Source: CAZPRY01 sp964589175
GTDB lineage: Bacteria; Fidelibacterota; UBA2242
Assembly (NCBI GenBank): GCA_964589175.1
Contig: CAZPRY010000001.1
Location: 1-64,000 of the forward strand
Direction of reading: 5' to 3'
Length of the DNA: 64,000 nucleotides
Positions 63,638 through 64,000 of this stretch are shown here, piece after piece. Below the pieces are notes generated by a model. It was not told the DNA's origin, made no database searches, and saw nothing but the letters and a program-made list of their open reading frames with translations. Each line of letters begins with the position of its first letter. The stretch's first letter is position 1. Both the position numbers and the translations under genes were made by a program.

Positions 63638-64000
63638 ATGGCGACAACCATTAAAGACATTGCGGAAAAAGCCGGTGTTTCCATCTCGACGGTTTCCTTG
63701 ATTTTAAACAATAAGGGTCGGGTCGCTCATTCTACCCGGCAGCAGGTTGAGACAATTATCCGGGACTTAAACTACCGGCCGCTGCATTCGGCGCGCAAAC
63801 TGGCAACCCAGATGACCGGAAATGTCGGATACATCATCTGGGAAGAATATTTTTCCGAAGTGGAAATGTTCTATAGCCAGGTTTTTCTCGGGATGGAATG
63901 TGCCGCCCGTGTGAACGATTACTATATACTGTTGACGACGGTCAAGGAGAAGTTCAATCCGAAAACAGATTTGCCAAGGTTCCTTAAGTATAATGACGTT
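63638..64000 (+). CDS. LacI-family transcription regulator (5' part)
   Basis: The first 121 codons of a gene cut by the window end. The N-terminal DNA-binding domain is complete: TIKDIAEKAGVSISTVSLIL forms the helix-turn-helix, NNKGRVAHSTRQQVETII the following helices, and the hinge region LHSARKLATQ precedes the start of the periplasmic-binding-protein-like sensor (NVGYIIWEEYFS). AAGGATT precedes ATG. The controlled pathway and effector, probably a sugar, lie outside the window. Confidence 0.93.
   Translation, partial: MATTIKDIAEKAGVSISTVSLILNNKGRVAHSTRQQVETIIRDLNYRPLHSARKLATQMTGNVGYIIWEEYFSEVEMFYSQVFLGMECAARVNDYYILLTTVKEKFNPKTDLPRFLKYNDV

Overview
The window looks like a chromosomal segment of a Gram-negative bacterium of the FCB superphylum, probably outside Bacteroidota proper (a Calditrichota/KSB1-like lineage is my best guess). 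Evidence for FCB: a giant SprA-type outer-membrane protein, two PorV/PorQ-like barrels, a FlgD-like C-terminal sorting domain, a serine palmitoyltransferase-like enzyme, a DUF3467 protein and a Bacteroidota-style fused HisB. Evidence against true Bacteroidota: good Shine-Dalgarno sequences (AAAGGAGG, AAGGAG) and classical TTGACA/TATATT promoters with 17-bp spacers are common. Most genes look about half G+C. A few ORFs (35.8-36.6 kb, 60.5-61.1 kb) are clearly AT-rich and look acquired.

Layout. 0-4.8 kb (minus): a signalling cassette downstream of pfkA, made of a double-GAF protein with a degenerate histidine-kinase core, a receiver-histidine kinase and a receiver with a helical tail. 5-9.2 kb: zinc-ribbon and acidic small proteins, a POT-type transporter and a DUF3467 protein. 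9.7-12.4 kb: homocysteine methyltransferase, DUF362 protein, tRNA-Thr(CGT) and a TerB-like protein. 12.5-25.1 kb (minus): a surface/secretion operon read as sprA, glutaminyl-cyclase-like M28 lipoprotein, prmA, Ig lipoprotein, propeller protein with sorting tail, and two PorV/PorQ barrels. 25.1-28.8 kb (minus): rdgB, pepD, rocD. 29.1-34.2 kb: membrane TPR protein and a membrane pyrophosphatase with an unusual insertion.

34.2-36.9 kb is a repeat-rich island. It contains inverted dispersed repeats, a palindromic element present twice with its loop inverted, thirteen uninterrupted 21-bp repeats upstream of an internally duplicated helical protein, and an AT-rich membrane-protein ORF. 36.9-50 kb returns to housekeeping genes: retropepsin-like lipoprotein, trmO, SPT-like enzyme, Ig lipoprotein, dapF, mannose-1-P guanylyltransferase, a conserved small protein, purine nucleoside phosphorylase, PBP1A, OPT transporter and a C39-like lipoprotein. 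50.4-53.1 kb holds a CsgG-like/DUF799-like lipoprotein pair.

53.2-60.3 kb is a complete, tightly overlapped his operon (hisGDCBHAF-IE). In front of it are a consensus promoter, a His-rich 21-codon leader peptide and a terminator/antiterminator pair, which is a textbook transcription-attenuation layout. 60.4-62.4 kb holds a HEPN-like protein and an AAA/DUF4143 ATPase behind two matched 16-bp palindromes. The window ends with a Cys-rich microprotein, a SlyD-like isomerase and the first 121 codons of a LacI-family regulator with operator-like palindromes at its promoter. No insertion sequence, CRISPR array or rRNA was seen.
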